This document shows, piece after piece, positions 1 through 8,442 of a DNA stretch of 64,000 nucleotides (the stretch's first letter is position 1; each line of letters opens with the position of its first letter). This stretch comes from Thermoleophilia bacterium. GTDB taxonomy: Bacteria; Actinomycetota; Thermoleophilia; Miltoncostaeales; Miltoncostaeaceae. A program made the position numbers and the translations under genes. The notes beneath the pieces are model-generated. The model was given only the letters and a program-made list of their open reading frames with translations. It ran no database searches and was not told the origin of the DNA. The stretch covers positions 1 to 64,000 of the forward strand of contig JADLHW010000135.1 in assembly GCA_020848615.1 (NCBI GenBank), read 5' to 3'.

Positions 1-134
1 GCGCCCGCCGCGGCGCGCGCCAGCTCGGCCGCGCCGCGAGCGGCGCGCCGCGCCGCCGCCATCGTCTCGGCGTAGAGGCGGTCCGCCTCGGCCGCGTCGA
101 GGCGCGGTGCGTCGGGGGCTGCGGGCTCGGGCAC
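1..134 (-). CDS. Unknown protein, N-terminal fragment (runs off left edge)
   Basis: An open frame begins at a GTG 20 bases after the ssb stop codon and runs off the left edge of the window. The visible 44 residues start VPEPAAPDAPRL and become an Ala/Arg-rich stretch that could be helical. Base use at third positions is strongly GC, like real genes here. No clear Shine-Dalgarno precedes the GTG, so the start is tentative. The gene would be co-directional with ssb and probably co-transcribed. No function can be assigned from this fragment. Confidence 0.4.
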   Translation of the reverse strand, partial: MPEPAAPDAPRLDAAEADRLYAETMAAARRAARGAAELARAAAG

Positions 135-153
135 GAGGCTGAGGGTCGGGACA

Positions 154-561
154 CTAGAAGGGGATGTCGTCGCCACCGGCGGCCCCCTTCCCGTTGGCGG
201 CGCCGACCGGCGTCGGATCCGTGCTCTTGGTCGGTGCGTCGAGGTACTGCACCGATGACGCCATGATCTGGACGGCCTCGCGGCGTGAGCCGTCGTCGGT
301 CGTCCACTCGCGCCAGGCGAGGCGACCGGCGACGCCGATCCGCCGTCCCTTGGCCAGGTGCTCGGCGGCGGCCTCGCCGCCCTTGCCCCACACCGAGACG
401 TCGAAGAAGTTCGGCCGATCCTCCCAGCCCTCGTCGGCGCGGGTGCGGGTCGAGACGGCCAGGCGCAATGCGCACACGGCCTCGCCGGCGGCGGTGTAGC
501 GCAGCTCGGGGTCGCGGGTCAGTCGGCCGACCAGGCCGACGGTGTTGAGGTCAGCGGACAT
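154..561 (-). CDS. ssb: Single-stranded DNA-binding protein
   Basis: A 135-residue SSB that coats single-stranded DNA during replication, repair and recombination. The OB fold covers about residues 5-105, opening with NTVGLVGRLTRDPELRYT. The tail ends in the acidic tip DDIPF, the usual docking site for SSB partner proteins. The linker between fold and tip is very short, so it is smaller than the typical actinobacterial housekeeping SSB (about 150-180 residues), and it lacks the usual rpsF/rpsR neighbours. It sits beside a defence island, so it is probably an accessory copy belonging to a mobile or defence region. The ATG is preceded by GAGGAAG about a dozen bases upstream. Confidence 0.9.
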   Translation of the reverse strand: MSADLNTVGLVGRLTRDPELRYTAAGEAVCALRLAVSTRTRADEGWEDRPNFFDVSVWGKGGEAAAEHLAKGRRIGVAGRLAWREWTTDDGSRREAVQIMASSVQYLDAPTKSTDPTPVGAANGKGAAGGDDIPF

Positions 562-769
562 GGGTGGCCCCGCTTCCTCGTGCGGGCATGGCGGCGCGCG
601 CGAGCGCGGCCCTCCGCCCGTTGGTACGGTCGAAACGCATCCGAAGTCTCCCTTCGGTTGCCACGGCCCGGGGCGTTCCTAGCGCCGCCGGGCCTCTTTG
701 GTTGGTGCCGCGACGCTACATTCGACGGGCCGTTTTTGTCAAGCATCTCTAAAGCTGTAACGCCAATCT
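562..769. other. Intergenic, AT-richer stretch, possible ssb promoter
   Basis: No gene is seen here. About 710-785 is clearly richer in A and T than its surroundings, and it lies upstream of ssb on the minus strand and downstream of the double-HTH gene. It would be the natural place for the ssb promoter, but I cannot pick out convincing -35 and -10 boxes. Confidence 0.3.
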
Positions 770-1336
770 CTATCGAGATGCAAATGCGCCGTTGGTCGAA
801 TTCGTGGCGTCTCCTCGTGTGCCTGAGCGAGCGATGACGGAGACGGACGCAGGAGTCATTCCGATGGCGCGCGCGGTTTCGGAGACCCCGGCTCCACTGG
901 TCACGGCGGTGGCGATGGCCTTGTCGCGGCGGTCCCTCGATTGGCGGCTCTGCTTCCTCGCCTCCGCAAGGTCATGCGCGGCCACCGAGACAGCGTTGAG
1001 AGCATGCGCGGTGCCCCGGCGACGCAAGTAGGGACCGCCCCTTCCGGGACGGGCGGCGAGAGTTCTGCGGGCCGCGAGCGAAATGGCCGCGCGCGTGACC
1101 GAGGCGGCCTCTGCGATCTCCTCTAGTCGAGCACCAGCGCGGACTGCATCTGCGATGGCTCGGTCTCGATCGTCGAGCAGGGTAGCTTCGTGCTCCCGCG
1201 CCATCCGATGGGCGTCGAAGGCAGCAGCGGCCCTATTGATCAACGCCTCGAGCTGCTTGTGACTGGAAGCCCTGGCTGTCATGGCAGGGACGGTACGCCC
1301 GAACTTCGTCCCGGACCAGTGAAAACCGTGCACCAA
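770..1336 (-). CDS. Small double helix-turn-helix protein
   Basis: A basic protein of up to 188 residues with two similar halves. Each has a charged helix (DDRDRAIADAVRAGA and RDRRDKAIATAVTSGA) followed by a helix-turn-helix-like segment (LEEIAEAASVTRAAIS and VSETARAIGMTPASVS). This internal duplication suggests a DNA-binding protein that recognises two half sites as one chain. The frame opens at TTG 1336 with GTG 1333 next to it, but ATG 1282 (MTARASSHKQ) fits the start of the ordered region better and gives 170 residues. It lies divergent to the methyltransferase gene, so it could regulate the restriction-modification operon, although it does not look like a classical C-protein. The exact family was not recognised. 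Confidence 0.65.
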   Translation of the reverse strand: MVHGFHWSGTKFGRTVPAMTARASSHKQLEALINRAAAAFDAHRMAREHEATLLDDRDRAIADAVRAGARLEEIAEAASVTRAAISLAARRTLAARPGRGGPYLRRRGTAHALNAVSVAAHDLAEARKQSRQSRDRRDKAIATAVTSGAGVSETARAIGMTPASVSVIARSGTRGDATNSTNGAFASR

Positions 1337-1428
1337 GGTGTGCCGAAAGGGCGCCGGCGCGACGAGTCCGACCGACGGCCGTCATAGGATGGACGGGTGC
1401 CCGATGCCCCCCATCCGTCCGCCGCGAC

Positions 1429-3477
1429 GTGCTGAGCAAGACCTCACGCATGCACCGCGATCCCGCAGCTGCCCCGGAGCGCTACAGGGCAAGCCACGCA
1501 ACGGCGAACGGAACGGAGGCGATGGGCGAAGCCCTCCAGGACCTCCACACCGACGTCGGTCTCGCCAGCAGCAGCGCAGAGGCCCGAATTTCTGCCGCCG
1601 CGTGGCGCGAGAGCCCCGGCGGCCAGCTGGCCGGCGACCTGGCCAGCGAGACCTTCGTCTCAGAGGTTGCGTTCGCCGCACTTGCGCGGACTCTGCTCGA
1701 GAGCCTTGACGGCGGCGCCAGCGGCACGCGGCTCCTGGCCAGTGTCTTTCCCCACGTTTTCGGATCGCCACTGTTCGGCTGGTACGAGCCGGCGCCGGCG
1801 ATTAGGTCTGAGCTGTTGCAGCTCTCCCAAGCAGCGAAGGGCTTCGGATACGAGCCGGTCGAACTCATCGGCTGGCTCTATCAGTTCACCGTTCCAGATC
1901 CCGTCCGAAGGAGATTCGGCGGCTTCTACACCCCGCAGTCGTTGGTCGAGTTCATGCTCGATCGCGTCGGCTTCGGCGGCGCCCCCTGCACAACCACCCG
2001 CCTGATCGATCCGGCCTGCGGCGCCGGGGCCTTTCTGATCGGAGCCGCACGACGGATGCTCGAGGCCGCCGGCCCGGAGAGCGCTGAGGCATGCCGACTC
2101 CTCCAGCGGTCCCTTCACGGGCTCGACATAAACCCGATGGGCATCCTCCTCGCCGAGGCCACGATCGGTGCTCTCATGCTCCGTAGGCTGGTGGGCGACC
2201 CCCTGCCAGCCGACTTACCCCCGCTTCACCTGTACGTCACCGACAGCCTCGAGCGCGACGCACTGGAGGCCGTCGAGCGTGCCGAGGTGACTGCGATCAA
2301 ACGCGCGGAGGGGACCTGGTCGGCGGGCTTCGACGTCGTGATCGCGAATCCGCCGTACGGCAAGCACCCCTCCCGACTCCTCAGTGAGGTTCAGCGCGAG
2401 CGGTTCTCGGCGACCACCTTCGGACATCCAAACCTCTACGGCCTCTTCCTCCAGGTCGGCCTGGAGCTCCTCGGCGATGGTGGACGTCTCTCGTTCATCA
2501 ACCCAAAATCCTTCGCAAGCGGGCTCTACTTCCGGAAGCTTCGTCGCTTCATCACCGAGCGCCTCACAATCGAGGAGCTCGACTCCTTCACGAGCCGAAG
2601 CGGGCTCTTTGACGGCGTGCTGCAGGAGGTTGTCATCCTCTCGGGAGTCCGCACTGTTGCAGGCGGATCCGACAGCATCACTCTGTCCGAGCACGCCGGT
2701 CCCCCGAGCCGCCGCCCGGCGCGGCGCATCGTGGTCGATCGCGCGTCGGTTCAGCTCGGTGATGCCTTCGACCGAGCCTTCTTCATCAGTGCCGATCCCC
2801 TCGCGCATCGCCTTCTTGACGCCATGTGCGAGCGGGGGACGCCCCTGGCCCAGCTCGGGGTTCGGGCCAGCACCGGGACGATCGTCTGGAATCGTGAGCG
2901 CTCCCTGATCGGAGACGGGCCCGCCGAGTCGGGGCGCCCGCTCGTATGGGGCAATGGAATCCGAGCCTTTCGCTTCCTCGGGCTCGGCAACCGTCGGGGG
3001 GCCGCCACGCACGTTCGGTTGACTGAGAGGACGCGAGGTCTGCTGGTCCGGGGCGACGCTCTTCTCGTCAAGCGGATGACCGCTAAGGAGGAGCGTCGGC
3101 GATTGGTGGCCTGTCGCGTGCCGACCGACCTCGCGCATACCGGCTATTTCGCCGAGAACCACGTGAACGTCCTGCGACCGGACGAGGACGCACAGATCGG
3201 TCTCGACGCCCTCCTCGGTCTCCTAAACTCGAGCTTGTTCGACTACGTCTTCCGAGCCCTGAACGCGAACACCCAGGTATCGGCGACCGAGCTCGAGATG
3301 CTGCCGATCGCACTCGGACCGCCACTCGAGGAAATTGGACGCCTTGCCCGCCAGCTCAGCAGTGAGGCATTCGACGAGGAGCTCTGGCGGGCGCTCGACC
3401 TGGCAGTGGCCGACCTGTACGGCATCACCGAGGCCGACTGCGCTCTCTTGATGCCGGTGTTCCCCGTCGCCGCGTAG
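1429..3477 (+). CDS. N6-adenine DNA methyltransferase (PstI/Eco57I-like)
   Basis: Modification half of a type II restriction-modification system: it transfers a methyl group from SAM to adenine N6 so that the host DNA is not cut. SAM motif I, DPACGAGAF, lies at residues 194-202 and the catalytic motif NPPY at 307-310. The C-terminal third resembles the TaqI/Eco57I-type target-recognition region, with a conserved LLNSSLFDYV segment. Residues are numbered from GTG 1429. ATG 1522 (preceded at very short spacing by GGAGG) is an alternative start that would remove 31 poorly ordered residues. It ends 9 bp from the stop of the nuclease gene, which is convergent, the usual PstI/BsuBI-style pair. The recognition site cannot be read from the sequence. 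Confidence 0.88.
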   Translation: MLSKTSRMHRDPAAAPERYRASHATANGTEAMGEALQDLHTDVGLASSSAEARISAAAWRESPGGQLAGDLASETFVSEVAFAALARTLLESLDGGASGTRLLASVFPHVFGSPLFGWYEPAPAIRSELLQLSQAAKGFGYEPVELIGWLYQFTVPDPVRRRFGGFYTPQSLVEFMLDRVGFGGAPCTTTRLIDPACGAGAFLIGAARRMLEAAGPESAEACRLLQRSLHGLDINPMGILLAEATIGALMLRRLVGDPLPADLPPLHLYVTDSLERDALEAVERAEVTAIKRAEGTWSAGFDVVIANPPYGKHPSRLLSEVQRERFSATTFGHPNLYGLFLQVGLELLGDGGRLSFINPKSFASGLYFRKLRRFITERLTIEELDSFTSRSGLFDGVLQEVVILSGVRTVAGGSDSITLSEHAGPPSRRPARRIVVDRASVQLGDAFDRAFFISADPLAHRLLDAMCERGTPLAQLGVRASTGTIVWNRERSLIGDGPAESGRPLVWGNGIRAFRFLGLGNRRGAATHVRLTERTRGLLVRGDALLVKRMTAKEERRRLVACRVPTDLAHTGYFAENHVNVLRPDEDAQIGLDALLGLLNSSLFDYVFRALNANTQVSATELEMLPIALGPPLEEIGRLARQLSSEAFDEELWRALDLAVADLYGITEADCALLMPVFPVAA

Positions 3478-3486
3478 ACCAGCCGA

Positions 3487-4461
3487 TTAGCCGATCAGCC
3501 CCTCAACGCGGATCAGACGCCCGGCGTCCTCACCGATCCAGACGCTCGTGCCGGGCGCAAGATTCTTCATCCGTGTCTGACGTCCGGCGAAGCGCTTGTA
3601 GCTGGAGTACGCAGTCGTGAGGCCCTCAACCTTCCATCCGCAGCGCCGGGCCCAAGCAGTGATCTCCCGCTGCCGTATGGGGTCGACCCCCCCGTCGGAC
3701 ACAACGGCGTCGACAAGCCATAAGGAGCGGTCGTTCTCTCGGGCGAGGATCGCATCGGGGTAGCGGTCCTCGAGGCCAAGTTCCAGACCCAGCTCAGCCA
3801 GGCGCGGGAACCGGTCAACGGAAACTCGATCACCGTCGGCATCGTCGATGTAGACGAGCTCGAAGTCGGCGAGCTTCTCGGCCTTCAGAGACTCGACGCA
3901 AGTCCGGATCAACGCCGAGTGGGCGCCCTCTCCGACGCGGACTGCGGCAGTCCTCTGGTGTACCCGCCGCCGTCGGTCAGGAGCACCCTGAAGCCACTTC
4001 TCGAGGCGCTCGGACCACTCACCTGAGCGGGCCTCGAGAAGCTCACCCGCATCCTCGCTAAGCACATAGCACGAGTTGGCGGACTTCGGAACGATGTGCG
4101 AGCCGTGGTGGACAAGCGCTCCGTCCGGGCCCTTGCCCCTCGGGTACACGTAAGCGGGAAGGACCAACCCGCACTCCCGTAGTGGCAGGATCGCGTAGTC
4201 GCGCTGCTCGCGGTCAATCCGCGTCACCCCCATGAGGACGGCCGCGTAGTCCAGCAGGTGCTTTGTGCTCGCCCCTGCCGCGATGGGGAGCCCTGCCTCT
4301 CGGAGGGTTGCGTAGCGGTTCGGCGTCGCCGTGTCGGTGAGCGCCAGCAGTACGCCGACTTGCTGGGGCGTCCCCAGGTCCAGTCGGCCGAGCAGGGTTT
4401 CAATGCGCTCCTGCGCGCCCTCACGGCCAGATATCGGCGGCAGTACGACGATGCGGTGAGC
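3487..4461 (-). CDS. Type II restriction endonuclease, BsuBI/PstI family (start unclear)
   Basis: Restriction nuclease partner of the convergent methyltransferase. The C-terminal half carries the family's PD-(D/E)xK-like core: YPDAIL, then LWLVDAVVSDGG, then DPIRQRE. Where I recall Glu in relatives (LIEAV) this protein has Asp. The first ATG, at 4233, would give only 248 residues and cut into the N-terminal domain. Upstream, the same frame stays open for 76 more codons and reads like the family's N-terminal domain (IETLLGRLDLG, QQVGVLLALTDT), giving about 300-324 residues, the normal family length. That extension has no ATG, GTG or TTG. Its first codon directly follows the TAG stop of the Abi_C frame, which is in the same phase. 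The protein may start at a rare codon (CTG 4443, ATT 4404, CTG 4395), or may once have been fused to Abi_C. Confidence 0.8.
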   Translation of the reverse strand, partial: AHRIVVLPPISGREGAQERIETLLGRLDLGTPQQVGVLLALTDTATPNRYATLREAGLPIAAGASTKHLLDYAAVLMGVTRIDREQRDYAILPLRECGLVLPAYVYPRGKGPDGALVHHGSHIVPKSANSCYVLSEDAGELLEARSGEWSERLEKWLQGAPDRRRRVHQRTAAVRVGEGAHSALIRTCVESLKAEKLADFELVYIDDADGDRVSVDRFPRLAELGLELGLEDRYPDAILARENDRSLWLVDAVVSDGGVDPIRQREITAWARRCGWKVEGLTTAYSSYKRFAGRQTRMKNLAPGTSVWIGEDAGRLIRVEGLIG

Positions 4462-5346
4462 CTACGGGTCAGTCGGTCGAGGCGCGCGATCGTCCAACGT
4501 CAAGAGGTACCTCACGAGAGTGATGGCGGCTCCGCTCGCAAGCTCGGCATCTGCCGCGGTCGCTGATGAGGGCTGAGCCCGACCGTGACCGCTGCCGGCC
4601 TCGTTGCGCAGGACGGCCAGGGCATCGGCGACGCTCGCGAGTCGTCGAGCCAGACTCTGGACGCGCTTCGAGGGTTGCTGGTCATTGCCCATCACGTCTT
4701 TGACGAGCGCAGTGAGGCCCTCGCTTGGGGTCGGCGCATCGCCCCCAGCCGTGAGGATCACCCGGCAGGCCGCTTCGAGGAGCTCCTTCGCCGAGCCAAT
4801 CGCTGCAGCGTGGCGTTCATCTCGCAGGGCCTGCTCAAGCGCGCTCGCCGGCTCCTCGAGGGCGGCACGGCCTTCCTTAGACAGCGCAGCCAGCGCCCGC
4901 TCCGGGATAAGGGCGACGAGCGCCCTGTCTCTCGATTCAAGTCTGCGCGTCTCGGCCGCGTCCGCGCTGCCGACATCGGTGACGAAGTACCAGTGGTGGA
5001 TCTGGAGCTCACCCTCGTTCCACACCGACCCGACCGGTAGCGGCCGTGCACCACCGCTCGTGGCATGGAAGCCGAGCATGCCGGCCCCGACAAGCTCTCC
5101 CACCCACTGCGCGATCCGGGCCTCAGAGCCTTGCCCGACCAACCCATCATCCACTGCGGCCTGGAGGATGCCAAGGCCACTCGCGAGGGCCTGCTCGCCG
5201 CGCGGATCGCGACGAAGCCGATCAAGGAGTTCGAGCAAGCTGGCCGCGGTTCCCATCACTCTATTGTCGCGATCGGCCCGGTCGGAGTCTCGACCGACCG
5301 CGGGGTGTCGCGGCGGCGCATCCGAGCCAGGAGGCCCGCCGGCCAT
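4462..5346 (-). CDS. Abi_C-domain protein (abortive-infection C-terminus)
   Basis: Up to 294 residues. The C-terminal third (KELLEAACRVIL, LARRLASVADALAVLRN, GSGHGRAQPS, then a hydrophobic helix) matches the pattern of the Abortive infection C-terminus domain, found in many phage-defence proteins and thought to be RNA- or nuclease-associated. The N-terminal part has a motif-poor region with HHWYFVTDVG and is not recognised. The frame opens at ATG 5346, but the GTG-ATG pair at 5259/5256 (MGTAASLLELLDRL) starts where the ordered region begins and is the better start. It follows the HEPN gene by a few bases and runs in phase into the restriction nuclease through a single TAG. The cognate trigger is unknown. 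Confidence 0.7.
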   Translation of the reverse strand: MAGGPPGSDAPPRHPAVGRDSDRADRDNRVMGTAASLLELLDRLRRDPRGEQALASGLGILQAAVDDGLVGQGSEARIAQWVGELVGAGMLGFHATSGGARPLPVGSVWNEGELQIHHWYFVTDVGSADAAETRRLESRDRALVALIPERALAALSKEGRAALEEPASALEQALRDERHAAAIGSAKELLEAACRVILTAGGDAPTPSEGLTALVKDVMGNDQQPSKRVQSLARRLASVADALAVLRNEAGSGHGRAQPSSATAADAELASGAAITLVRYLLTLDDRAPRPTDP

Positions 5347-5357
5347 CGGTGGTCAAG

Positions 5358-6368
5358 TCAACTTCGCAGGACGTCGGGGTCGCCCGATGGTCGCCTGGCC
5401 GTTTGATGGAGCTCCTGAAGGAGGACAATCACGTCGTACGCCGCCTTCAGAGCCTCGCCTGGCCGAACGCCGGCCTGAGGTAGCTCTTCCTCACCATGCG
5501 CCACGGCATTCCGAAAATCTATGACCGCACGCGTCTTCTCGGCCAGCCGAGGGTCGGTCTCGGCGAGGGACTGGCCGAAGACTTCTCTCATCCCCTTGTC
5601 CAGGAGACTGCGCGTAGCCATCCGACCTCTGCGGGGTAGTCGTGTGCCAATGACTTGCTGGGCCTGCACCTCAAGGGCGACGCCTGCGAGGAGAAGCGCA
5701 TGACGGAGATCCCGCGCTGGCTCGGCGGCACCGAGGTAGTACGCATCGGCGATGAGTCGGAAGGGGAGCGGAGGTCTGACGCCTGTGGCCACCTGATCGA
5801 GGGCGTGATTCACATGCTCTGGCGCCGCCGCCCATGACTCGAGGGGTGTGTGCTGAATGAGTTCCACCATCGGCCCGCATATACGCCTGCCCGTCGTCGC
5901 GTCCTCGAGCCACATCTCCTCGGTGAGCGGCGGCGGCTCTTCAGTTCGACCGATCCAGGTTTGGACGGGTCGGATCTGATCGACGAGCTCGGCCGCGATC
6001 TTCTGGGCAACCCGGCGGGCCCGTCGGTAGAAGCCCTCGCGGCCATCGTCCCGGTACGAGATCGCCGTGCCCTCGTCCACCTCTTTCCCCGTCACGACGA
6101 TCCGCAGCTTGTAAACCGACAGGCAGGTGGCGTCCTCGAGGGTCGCTCCAAGATAGGGCGGACCGAGGGCCGCCTCGGAAGCCGGGAGGTAGCGGATCTC
6201 CTGCGGGTCATCGACTCCGATGCCCTCCGGGTAGCCCTCAGGCCCGGGCGGGAAGACGACGCACACCCGCAGCTCTTCGTAGTCGATCCAACGGATCTGC
6301 CCAAGGACACCGTTCGTAACCCAGAGTCCTTGCATGCGGAAGTGGAAAATTGCTCTGAGGGCGATCAC
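5358..6368 (-). CDS. HEPN-domain protein, putative RNase
   Basis: A 336-residue protein (GTG start; ATG 6335 gives 325). Its C-terminal region is helical and contains FRNAVAHGEEE, an R-x4-H motif (Arg286, His291) typical of HEPN domains, many of which are metal-independent RNases in toxin and defence systems. The preceding helix (LRHALLLAGVALEVQAQQ) also fits a HEPN bundle. The N-terminal 220 residues, including a WIDYEELRVCVVF segment, match nothing I know and may be the sensor. It lies 72 bp after the qatD stop and 11 bp before the widest Abi_C frame. No adjacent MNT-type nucleotidyltransferase antitoxin is seen, which argues against a plain HEPN-MNT module. Confidence 0.65.
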   Translation of the reverse strand: MIALRAIFHFRMQGLWVTNGVLGQIRWIDYEELRVCVVFPPGPEGYPEGIGVDDPQEIRYLPASEAALGPPYLGATLEDATCLSVYKLRIVVTGKEVDEGTAISYRDDGREGFYRRARRVAQKIAAELVDQIRPVQTWIGRTEEPPPLTEEMWLEDATTGRRICGPMVELIQHTPLESWAAAPEHVNHALDQVATGVRPPLPFRLIADAYYLGAAEPARDLRHALLLAGVALEVQAQQVIGTRLPRRGRMATRSLLDKGMREVFGQSLAETDPRLAEKTRAVIDFRNAVAHGEEELPQAGVRPGEALKAAYDVIVLLQELHQTARRPSGDPDVLRS

Positions 6369-6440
6369 TCCGCCAGCGTAGATCCCATTCGGACCGAGTT
6401 AGGCACGGGCACCGCGCGTCGTCCGCGCCCACCCCTTAGT

Positions 6441-7232
6441 TCAGCCGCCCGACAACTCACTGCAGCTTTCGTGTGGGCCGCCACAGCGTGGGCTGACGGG
6501 CAGGCTTTGACGGACCCCCAGGGGAAGAAGGTCGGCTACTGACGCGGTTGTCGATAGCTCGCCTAGGTTCTCGAAGAAGCAGTCCCGCACGTCAGTCGGG
6601 CCACGGCCCCAGATGCTGCCGAGTCTTCTCTCGAGAGCGCCGATGTCACCAGGGAACCGCGCGTGACCCGCCGGGAAATCGGTCTCAGGAAGCGCCCGGC
6701 TGACCGGGATCCGCTCGAGCTGCTCATCCGTCATCGCCGAGTTAACGGAGAACCAGCAGCCGAGGTTCTTCGCCTCGGCGACCGTTTCGCTCGCCCCGGT
6801 GAACCAGTGGAGCACGGGAGCGGCAACTGGGTTCTTTCGGAGGAGCGTCACGACCTCTTCGGAACAGCCGGCGCTGTGTAGGGAGCAGATGGCCGGCGCC
6901 GCACCCACCCGGCTGAGGATCTCACTCAGGATGGACTGCTGCACGCCAAGTCTGCCGGCCCTCCGATCGAGCCCAATCTCGCCAACCAGAGCGAAATGAG
7001 GCAGGAGGCGGGAGAAGATCTCCGGGTCAAAGTCAGCGATCGCCTTGCGTGATCCCGGGTGGACACCGAGACCCCAAAGCAGGGTTGGGTCCGGGGGACG
7101 CTGCAGGGCCCATGCCGACTCCGCGAGCGAACGCGAGACGGCGAAGACCAGAGCTCCTCCAAGGCCCCTAACCTGCTCCGCCGACACGTCGGGGGCGAGG
7201 TGGGCGTGGCAGTCGAGCGCCGGCCTAGACAT
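6441..7232 (-). CDS. qatD: QatD, TatD-family metal-dependent nuclease
   Basis: A 263-residue TatD-like hydrolase, the last gene of a QatABCD anti-phage system. Metal-binding HxH is at residues 9-11 (DCHAHLAP). Further conserved stations follow: LGVHPG, LVGEIGLD with the bridging Glu, CSLHSAG, LHWFTG and LPETDFP with the final Asp. ATG 7232 overlaps the qatC stop by 8 bases, so the two are translationally coupled. A longer open frame upstream is a shadow of qatC. TatD enzymes are 3'-5' exonucleases or DNases; in Qat systems the exact substrate is not settled. Confidence 0.88.
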   Translation of the reverse strand: MSRPALDCHAHLAPDVSAEQVRGLGGALVFAVSRSLAESAWALQRPPDPTLLWGLGVHPGSRKAIADFDPEIFSRLLPHFALVGEIGLDRRAGRLGVQQSILSEILSRVGAAPAICSLHSAGCSEEVVTLLRKNPVAAPVLHWFTGASETVAEAKNLGCWFSVNSAMTDEQLERIPVSRALPETDFPAGHARFPGDIGALERRLGSIWGRGPTDVRDCFFENLGELSTTASVADLLPLGVRQSLPVSPRCGGPHESCSELSGG

Positions 7233-8442
7233 CGGGCAGCGGCACCGCCCCCAGCTCGGCGATGCCGCGGTTGCAGAGGTCGACTGCCGCGTCGAAGTCG
7301 AAGCCCGGCGGGAACGACGCAGTCGCCGTGAGGTCGGCCTCGACGATATGGCCCTCGGTGGCCCAGGCGACCGCCGCAATGTCTCCGCGCCGGGCGCGGA
7401 GCAATCGTTCGTGGCGATCGCCAACCGCGTGGTCGCACGAGTAGTCGGTCACGTCGGGATGTCCGTCAATGACAATAGAGGCGCGGCGGACAAGGCACGC
7501 GACACAGAGACCGCAGTTCATGTGCGGGCTGGTCCCGTAGTAGTTGCCGCCGAGCTTGGCGCAGGAGAACGTGGCGGCCATCCCCTCCTCTAGCGCGGTG
7601 CCCCCTCGTCGCGTCCTCGTGAGACGAACGAGCTCACCCTTGGTCAGCCACTCGTGGGGGTTCTCGAGCGCGACGGGAATACCGAGATCGCCCAGGATCT
7701 GCCGCAGGCGCCAGAACGTCCACGGGTGGGTAGACCGTGTGGTCAGCGCGCCACCGCGGTTGGGGCTGAGGGGCGGGTTGAGGCTGGTGAAGCCGTTCTC
7801 CGGGACGATCACCCGCCTCGCCCCGATTCCGGCCGCCACGGCCACCGCAAGGCCGACGAACAAGAATGACCGGGTCCGCGTGCTCGGCTCAGGCCTTCGC
7901 CCGGTCGTCCAGAGCCGGGTGGTCAGCTGTCGCAGATCCGGAGCGAGGTTTGACCTGAGCCACGGAAGCGTCCTTAGCTGGGATGCGGCAACCGGATTGC
8001 TGTCCGAGTGACTGAGAAACAGCCTCTCGCTCGCCTCGCGGCCGCCGAGCTCGAGAACCGCGCCGCAGAAGGAGTCCAGGCCGCCACTAAGCAACACGAC
8101 CGCATCCGCCGTCTCCAGCTCGACCGCCGGATCGGACGGCACGACGGCGTCCGGCGCCACGTACAGGTCCCAGGTGTCGCCGGTGAGGTAGCTCAGCAGC
8201 TCCTCGAGCTGGTCGAGGCGTTCGGTCCCGTCCCAGGACGCCGGCTCCCGAAGCTGGAGCGAAACGGACAGGCTGCGCGAGAAGGTCGTCGGCCGCGGAG
8301 AGGCGCAGTCGATCGCATAGACAGAGGTGGCGATCCGGGCAAGATCCTCCGCTGGCGCCGGGATCTTCCCGACGCGAGAGAGAAAACGCTCAAGTGCAGA
8401 GAGCGCCTCCGCGTTCGAGCTCGCGACCGAGGGCGTGCTCAT
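7225..8442 (-). CDS. qatC: QatC, QueC-like ATP-pyrophosphatase
   Basis: A 405-residue protein related to QueC, the enzyme that makes 7-cyano-7-deazaguanine. The PP-loop SGGLDS is at residues 119-124, and a cysteine cluster in the last third (a Cys about 20 residues upstream, then CGLCVAC) should bind zinc. It is much longer than housekeeping QueC (about 220-240 residues), and no queF, queD or queE lies nearby, so it serves the defence system rather than queuosine synthesis. ATG 8442 overlaps the qatB stop as ATGA. The frame also allows a start 15 bases earlier. In the Qat system QatC may modify or activate a partner protein, but this is not established. Confidence 0.88.
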   Translation of the reverse strand: MSTPSVASSNAEALSALERFLSRVGKIPAPAEDLARIATSVYAIDCASPRPTTFSRSLSVSLQLREPASWDGTERLDQLEELLSYLTGDTWDLYVAPDAVVPSDPAVELETADAVVLLSGGLDSFCGAVLELGGREASERLFLSHSDSNPVAASQLRTLPWLRSNLAPDLRQLTTRLWTTGRRPEPSTRTRSFLFVGLAVAVAAGIGARRVIVPENGFTSLNPPLSPNRGGALTTRSTHPWTFWRLRQILGDLGIPVALENPHEWLTKGELVRLTRTRRGGTALEEGMAATFSCAKLGGNYYGTSPHMNCGLCVACLVRRASIVIDGHPDVTDYSCDHAVGDRHERLLRARRGDIAAVAWATEGHIVEADLTATASFPPGFDFDAAVDLCNRGIAELGAVPLPDV

